This document shows, in pieces, positions 13,732-16,913 of a stretch of 16,913 nucleotides of DNA. The stretch is from assembly GCA_934589835.1 (NCBI GenBank), contig CAKTOK010000035.1, positions 1 through 16,913 on the forward strand, written 5' to 3'. Within the stretch, counting starts at the first letter, position 1; the number at the start of each line of letters is the position of its first letter. The position numbers and the translations under genes are program-made. Origin of the DNA: an uncultured Oscillospiraceae bacterium. Lineage in GTDB: Bacteria > Bacillota > Clostridia > Oscillospirales > Oscillospiraceae. The notes under the pieces were generated by a model that was not told where the DNA came from, did no database searches, and saw only the letters and a program-made list of their open reading frames with translations.

Positions 13732-14476
13732 CCAGCTCCTTCCATATCAGATTGAAATACCGGTGGAAGTCCGGCGCATCCCGCCGCTCCAGCGGCGGAA
13801 GCCTCCGCAGCGGCCCCATGTCCAGCACCGTTTTGACCACGGCGGGGCGGGCGGACAGCACCACCACACGGTCGGACATGCTCACCGCCTCCGCGATGTC
13901 GTGCGTCACCAGCAGAGCCGTTTTGCCCTCCTGCCGGATGATGCGCCAGATGTCCGCCGATACCGTCAGGCGGGTCTGGTAGTCCAGCGCGGAAAACGGC
14001 TCATCCAGCAGGAGGATCTCCGGATCGGTGGCCAGCGTGCGGATCAGGGCGCAGCGCTGGCGCATCCCGCCGGACAGCTGACAGGGGCGCTTTTTGGCGA
14101 ACGCGGCCAGCTCGTAGCGCTCCAGCAGGCCGGCAACGTGCCGGTAGGCGGCGCTCCCTCTCTCGCGCTGCACCGCCAGACCCAGCGTTACGTTGTCCCA
14201 GATGCTTTTCCACTCGAAGAGCTGATCCCGTTGGGGCATGAAGCCGATGCGGCGGGACGGCCCGCTGACCGGATGGCCCGCCACCTCAATGGACCCGCCG
14301 GACAGCGGCTCCAGCCCGGCAATGGCGCTCAGCAGCGTGGACTTGCCGCAGCCGGACGGCCCTACCAGACTGACAAATTCCCCCTGCGCCACGTCAAAGG
14401 ACACGTCGCGTACCGCCTCCACCTCCCCGTCGGGGGCCTGATAGCAGGCGGCAGCATGACGGAGATGTATACTCAT
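13718..14476 (-). CDS. ABC importer ATPase (SsuB/TauB/ThiZ class)
   Basis: A 252-residue cytoplasmic ATPase with all motifs: Walker A GPSGCGKST (39-47), Q-loop MPQRDQ (80-85), signature LSGGMRQ (134-140), Walker B ILLLDEP (154-160), D-loop SALD and switch His192 in VTHDIAEA. It is first gene in the operon, and the order ATPase-permease-lipoprotein is common for this class. The GGAGG ribosome site is 11 bases before the ATG and sits in the loop of a small hairpin made by TGTGAC and GTCACA, so access to it could be limited by folding. The class is shared by sulfonate, taurine, nitrate and pyrimidine importers; the ligand is not readable from the ATPase. Confidence 0.92.
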   Translation of the reverse strand: MSIHLRHAAACYQAPDGEVEAVRDVSFDVAQGEFVSLVGPSGCGKSTLLSAIAGLEPLSGGSIEVAGHPVSGPSRRIGFMPQRDQLFEWKSIWDNVTLGLAVQRERGSAAYRHVAGLLERYELAAFAKKRPCQLSGGMRQRCALIRTLATDPEILLLDEPFSALDYQTRLTVSADIWRIIRQEGKTALLVTHDIAEAVSMSDRVVVLSARPAVVKTVLDMGPLRRLPPLERRDAPDFHRYFNLIWKELDVHG

Positions 14477-14482
14477 AATGCC

Positions 14483-14523
14483 TGTGACCTCCTGTCACAA
14501 AAAATGCGGAGAATCCCTCTCCG
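14483..14523 (-). promoter_or_regulatory. Two leader hairpins upstream of the ABC operon
   Basis: In the minus-strand transcript CGGAGA / TCTCCG (14523-14507) forms a first hairpin followed by CATTTTTT, like a weak terminator. TGTGAC / GTCACA (14499-14483) forms a second with the ribosome site AGGAG as its loop. Together they take up almost the whole predicted leader. The first is very near the predicted transcription start, so true termination there is doubtful. Confidence 0.5.
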
Positions 14524-14528
14524 TTCTC

Positions 14529-14557
14529 ATTCTATGCCGCGGCGGCAGAGAGGTGAA
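14529..14557 (-). promoter_or_regulatory. Probable promoter of the ABC operon
   Basis: Minus-strand TTCACC (14557-14552), a 17-base spacer and TAGAAT (14534-14529). The -35 overlaps one copy of a 12-bp direct repeat. Confidence 0.55.
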
Positions 14558-14586
14558 GGCGCGGCGGGCAGCCCGCGGCAGAGAGG
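14542..14586 (+). repeat. Direct repeat GCGGCAGAGAGG, two copies 33 bases apart
   Basis: Identical 12-mers at 14542-14553 and 14575-14586, spaced by about three helical turns. One copy overlaps the ABC operon -35 box. They lie between the divergent ABC and cysK promoters and could be binding sites for a regulator; this is inferred from placement. Confidence 0.55.
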
Positions 14587-14632
14587 CGGGGGAGCGGGCG
14601 AGGCAAAAAATCGGCGCAGCGTAAAATACCTG

Positions 14633-14661
14633 TTGACAAATGCAGGGAGACGTGGTATAAC
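14633..14661 (+). promoter_or_regulatory. Strong promoter of cysK
   Basis: TTGACA (14633-14638), a 17-base spacer and TATAAC (14656-14661). Transcription should start near 14668, leaving a leader of about 160 bases before cysK. Confidence 0.85.
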
Positions 14662-14670
14662 GTAACCAAC

Positions 14671-14685
14671 CTACCGGATAGGTAG
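14671..14685. promoter_or_regulatory. Inverted repeat at the cysK transcription start, possible operator
   Basis: CTACC-GGATA-GGTAG, a perfect five-base inverted repeat just after the predicted transcription start. Rrf2-family cysteine or iron-sulfur regulators use sites of this general shape, so a repressor site is plausible; the regulator is not in the window. Confidence 0.5.
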
Positions 14686-14713
14686 TAAATAAAGGGCGAA
14701 GGGAGAGGTCACC

Positions 14714-14779
14714 ATGACCGTACACCCGTTTCCGATGGACCACCGATGTTGCCGCGGGGATGCGCGCAGCATGAGATAA
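14714..14779 (+). CDS. Probable cysteine-sensing leader peptide of cysK
   Basis: A 21-codon frame, [21 protein letters not shown], with a good ribosome site (GGAGAGG, 14702-14708) five bases before the ATG. Cys codons 12 and 13 (TGT TGC, 14747-14752) are adjacent. They sit inside the 5' arm of a hairpin (14746-14772), so a ribosome waiting for Cys-tRNA there would melt it. The peptide lies inside the cysK leader and ends 50 bases before the cysK start. Peptides with Cys runs upstream of sulfur-assimilation genes are known in actinobacteria; I know of none for this group. The hairpin has no T-run, so it would act on translation or Rho access rather than as an intrinsic terminator. The role is inferred; a chance frame remains possible. 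Confidence 0.6.
   Translation: MTVHPFPMDHRCCRGDARSMR
14746..14772 (+). promoter_or_regulatory. Hairpin overlapping the tandem Cys codons of the cysK leader
   Basis: ATGTTGC (14746-14752) pairs with GCAGCAT (14766-14772), one pair being G-U. Inside it GCG (14754-14756) pairs with CGC (14763-14765) around a GGGATG loop, with one bulged C. The outer 5' arm holds exactly the two Cys codons of the leader peptide. Confidence 0.6.
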
Positions 14780-14829
14780 CGGATAAAACACACAACAAAT
14801 CACGAATGGAATTTGAAAGGAGCATTACC

Positions 14830-15762
14830 ATGTCTCATATCTATACATCTGCCGACCAGCTGATCGGAAAGACGCCGCTGCTGGAGCTGACCCATATCGA
14901 AAAGAAGCTCGGCCTGAAGGCAAAGGTGCTGGCCAAGCTGGAGTACTTCAATCCCGCCGGAAGCGTGAAGGACCGCGTGGCCAGGGCCATGATCGACGAC
15001 GCCGAGGCCAGGGGCATCCTGAAGCCCACCAGCGTCATCATCGAGCCCACCTCCGGCAACACCGGCATCGGGCTTGCCTCCGTGGCGGCGGCCAGAGGCT
15101 ACCGCATCATCATCGTGATGCCGGAGACCATGAGCGTGGAGCGCCGCCAGATCATGAAGGCCTACGGCGCAGAGCTGGTGCTGACCGAGGGCGCCAAGGG
15201 CATGAAGGGCGCCATCGCCAAGGCCGAGGAGCTGGCCAGGGAGATCCCCGACAGCTTTGTGCCGGGCCAGTTCGTGAACCCCGCCAACCCCAAGGCACAC
15301 TTTGAGACCACGGGGCCGGAGATCTATCAGGACACCGACGGTCAGGTGGACTATTTCGTGGCCGGCGTGGGCACCGGCGGCACCATCACCGGCGTGGGCC
15401 AGTATCTGAAGGCCCAGAAGCCCGATGTGAAGGTGGTGGCGGTGGAGCCCAAGACCTCCGCCGTGCTGTCCACCGGCGTGGCTGGCTCCCACAAGATCCA
15501 GGGCATCGGCGCAGGCTTCGTGCCGGACGTGCTGGACACGAAGGTATACGATGAGATCATCACCGTGGACAACGACGACGCCTTCCGAATTGGCAGGGAG
15601 GTGGGCCGCAGCGAGGGCGTGCTGGTGGGCATTTCCTCCGGCGCGGCAGTCTGGGCGGCCATTGAGGTGGCCAAGCGGCCGGAGAACGAGGGCAAGACCA
15701 TCGTGGTGCTGCTGCCGGACACCGGCGACCGCTACCTGTCCACGCCGCTGTTTGCAGACTGA
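14830..15762 (+). CDS. cysK: Cysteine synthase A (O-acetylserine sulfhydrylase)
   Basis: A 310-residue cytoplasmic PLP enzyme that makes cysteine from O-acetylserine and sulfide. The PLP lysine is K47 in NPAGSVKDR; the substrate loop is TSGNTG (74-79); the phosphate-binding loop is GTGGT (181-185); and GISSGAA (268-274) supplies the Ser that contacts the pyridine nitrogen. Length and motif spacing are those of the CysK/CysM family, with no regulatory CBS domain. AAGGAG (14817-14822) is seven bases before the ATG at 14830, which is why this start is chosen over earlier frame openings. CysK is favoured over CysM by overall similarity, but the two are hard to separate by eye. It has its own promoter, an upstream Cys-rich leader peptide and its own terminator, so it is a single-gene unit, likely controlled by cysteine supply. 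Confidence 0.95.
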   Translation: MSHIYTSADQLIGKTPLLELTHIEKKLGLKAKVLAKLEYFNPAGSVKDRVARAMIDDAEARGILKPTSVIIEPTSGNTGIGLASVAAARGYRIIIVMPETMSVERRQIMKAYGAELVLTEGAKGMKGAIAKAEELAREIPDSFVPGQFVNPANPKAHFETTGPEIYQDTDGQVDYFVAGVGTGGTITGVGQYLKAQKPDVKVVAVEPKTSAVLSTGVAGSHKIQGIGAGFVPDVLDTKVYDEIITVDNDDAFRIGREVGRSEGVLVGISSGAAVWAAIEVAKRPENEGKTIVVLLPDTGDRYLSTPLFAD

Positions 15763-15770
15763 GACGACGA

Positions 15771-15796
15771 AAAAGCGGGGCTTGCGCCCCGCTTTT
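15771..15796 (+). terminator. Intrinsic terminator of cysK
   Basis: An 11-bp stem AAAAGCGGGGC / GCCCCGCTTTT with a TTGC loop, eight bases after the stop codon. Confidence 0.92.
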
Positions 15797-15857
15797 CTGG
15801 TGCCTTAGGCTGGCAGAGGAAGCTCGGATGAGAGGGATCCGGCAGCCCCTCGACATA

Positions 15858-15892
15858 AAAACACGCCGGAGCCAGAGGCTCCGGCGTGTTTT
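15858..15892. terminator. Terminator of the symporter gene
   Basis: A perfect 16-bp stem AAAACACGCCGGAGCC / GGCTCCGGCGTGTTTT with an AGA loop, just beyond the minus-strand stop at 15900. It can work in both directions. Confidence 0.93.
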
Positions 15893-15899
15893 GCCGTTT

Positions 15900-16913
15900 T
15901 TAGAAGAAGAATTCTTTGATCTGCCCGTACAGGATGAGGATCATGCACAGCGGGGTGATGAACCTCACGCAGACCTTGAAGAAGCCGTAGCCGCCCATGG
16001 CGTGGCCGGACTGCTCGCACTCGTCCTTGACCACCTCGGGCCCGATCTCCCAGCCGATCATCAGCGACATCAGCAGGGCGCCCAGCGGCATCATGATGCC
16101 TTCGGACAGCATATCCCAGAAGTCCAGCCAGCAGTCGTTCCATGTGCGGACCGACTCCGCCGGCAGGTTCAGCAGCTTCCACGGGGTGAAGCTGGCGTCG
16201 CCCAGACGGTCGGCGCACACCAGGATGCAGCCAACGCCCACGCAGGCCGCGGCGATAAGGGTGTACTTCTTGCGCATATCGCCCTTGCCCTCGTTGCGGG
16301 CCTTATCCACGAAGTGGGCCACAATGACCTCCAGCAGGGAGATGGAGGAGGATACGGCGGCGAAGACCACCAGCAGATAGAACAGGATGCCGAAGATGGG
16401 GCCAAGGCCGCCCATGCGGCTGAACACGTTCTGCATGGTGATGAACAGCAGCTTGGGGCCGCCCAGCGTGCCGTCGGGGTCGAGGGCGAAGCGGCCGGGG
16501 ATCACGCACAGACCGGCCATCAAAGCCACCAGCGTATCCATGACGATGATGAGGATGGCGTTCTTCTGCAGATTCTCCTTCTTCTGCAGGTAGGAGCCGT
16601 AGGTGATCATGGCGCCCATGCCCAGAGACAGGGAGAAGAACATCTGGCCGCCTGCGGTAGCCAGCACCGTCAGGAAGTCGGGAGCCTCGGGGATGACGCC
16701 GTTGGCAACGGCCCAGCCGGGGACAAACATATACCGCAGGCCGTTCACAGCGCCTTCCAGCGTGCAGGCGCGGATGATGCAGATCAGCAGCATCACGAAC
16801 AGCGCGGGCATACCCACGGAGCAGACCTTCTCAATACCGCCGCCGATACCGCCGATGACGATGATCATGGTAATGGCCACGAAGATCAGACCGTAGATGA
16901 TAGCCTCGGTGGG
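15900..16913 (-). CDS. Sodium:neurotransmitter-symporter (SNF/NSS) family transporter, N-terminus missing
   Basis: The frame stays open to the window edge, so about 337 residues of a longer protein are visible and the first several membrane helices are missing. The family moves amino acids or related compounds into the cell with sodium, using the LeuT fold. Family traits in the visible part are AITMIIVIGGIGGGIEKVCSVGMPALFVMLL, a loop and helix with FFSLSLGMGAMITYGSYL, and later FFAAVSSS-like text reading VFAAVSSSISLLEV. The helices are followed by a charged loop (VDKARNEGKGDMRKK) and end in GQIKEFFF. The methionine- and serine-rich 'GMGAMITYGSY' stretch corresponds to the helix lining the substrate and sodium sites. 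Substrate cannot be deduced. An internal GTG at 16880 is not a start, because coding similarity continues upstream of it (AIIYGLIFVAIT). Confidence 0.92.
   Translation of the reverse strand, partial: PTEAIIYGLIFVAITMIIVIGGIGGGIEKVCSVGMPALFVMLLICIIRACTLEGAVNGLRYMFVPGWAVANGVIPEAPDFLTVLATAGGQMFFSLSLGMGAMITYGSYLQKKENLQKNAILIIVMDTLVALMAGLCVIPGRFALDPDGTLGGPKLLFITMQNVFSRMGGLGPIFGILFYLLVVFAAVSSSISLLEVIVAHFVDKARNEGKGDMRKKYTLIAAACVGVGCILVCADRLGDASFTPWKLLNLPAESVRTWNDCWLDFWDMLSEGIMMPLGALLMSLMIGWEIGPEVVKDECEQSGHAMGGYGFFKVCVRFITPLCMILILYGQIKEFFF

Noticed and set aside
14483..14499. CRP-like site TGTGA-N7-TCACA
   Set aside because: The spacing is seven rather than the usual six, and it lies over the ribosome site, downstream of the promoter; an RNA hairpin explains it better.
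12931..14665. Long plus-strand frames opposite the permease and ATPase genes
   Set aside because: Their products are His/Gln/Arg-rich shadows; the minus strand has intact Walker, signature and EAA motifs.
14477..14829. T-box or TPP riboswitch in the cysK/ABC spacer
   Set aside because: No T-box sequence, specifier stem or conserved TPP core is visible on either strand.

Overview
The window looks like chromosomal DNA from a GC-rich, strictly anaerobic gut member of the Clostridia, most likely Oscillospiraceae. The evidence is a pyruvate:ferredoxin oxidoreductase end, a class B sortase, a dockerin/cohesin pair, corrinoid methyl-transfer proteins and Gram-positive-style GGAGG ribosome sites. 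The genus is an inference. Genes are tightly packed on both strands, and nearly every transcription unit ends in a GC-rich hairpin with A/T flanks that can work in both directions. No rRNA, tRNA, CRISPR array, insertion sequence or prophage core was found.

Layout. 1-362 (+): C-terminal end of pyruvate:ferredoxin oxidoreductase. 621-1846 (+): class B sortase translationally coupled to a PaaI-type hotdog thioesterase. 1896-3113 (-) and 3256-4971 (+): a homocysteine S-methyltransferase-type protein, divergent from a uroporphyrinogen-decarboxylase-fold methyltransferase fused to a cobalamin-binding domain; their promoters overlap head-on and the (-) leader carries a terminator-like hairpin. 5024-9126 (-): a two-gene operon of a secreted dockerin protein with a muramidase-like domain and a membrane-anchored protein with a cohesin-like domain. 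9381-11051 (+): a divergent membrane-anchored DUF4015-type glycoside hydrolase. 11090-11269 (-) and 11412-11591 (-): two 59-residue ribbon-helix-helix paralogues. 11695-11862 (+): a 55-residue unknown protein divergent from the second regulator. 11900-14476 (-): a three-gene ABC importer of the nitrate/sulfonate/thiamine-precursor class. 14714-14779 (+): a probable 21-residue leader peptide with adjacent Cys codons. 14830-15762 (+): cysK. 15900-16913 (-): the C-terminal part of a sodium:neurotransmitter-type symporter, cut by the window end.

How the parts may work together. The cell-surface genes (sortase, dockerin muramidase-like protein, cohesin membrane protein, surface glycoside hydrolase) suggest a peptidoglycan or glycan module in which the hydrolase docks to a single-cohesin membrane anchor. 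The divergent methyltransferase pair suggests methyl transfer from an unknown donor to a corrinoid and then to homocysteine. The cysK leader suggests that cysteine supply is read by a ribosome translating tandem Cys codons, with an inverted repeat near the start of transcription as a possible second layer of control. The two small regulators appear to share a TATCA half-site, arranged as tandem repeats in front of one and as palindromes in front of the other. The longest stretch without a previously obvious gene, 14477-14829, holds the divergent ABC and cysK promoters, a 12-bp direct repeat, hairpins and the leader peptide.
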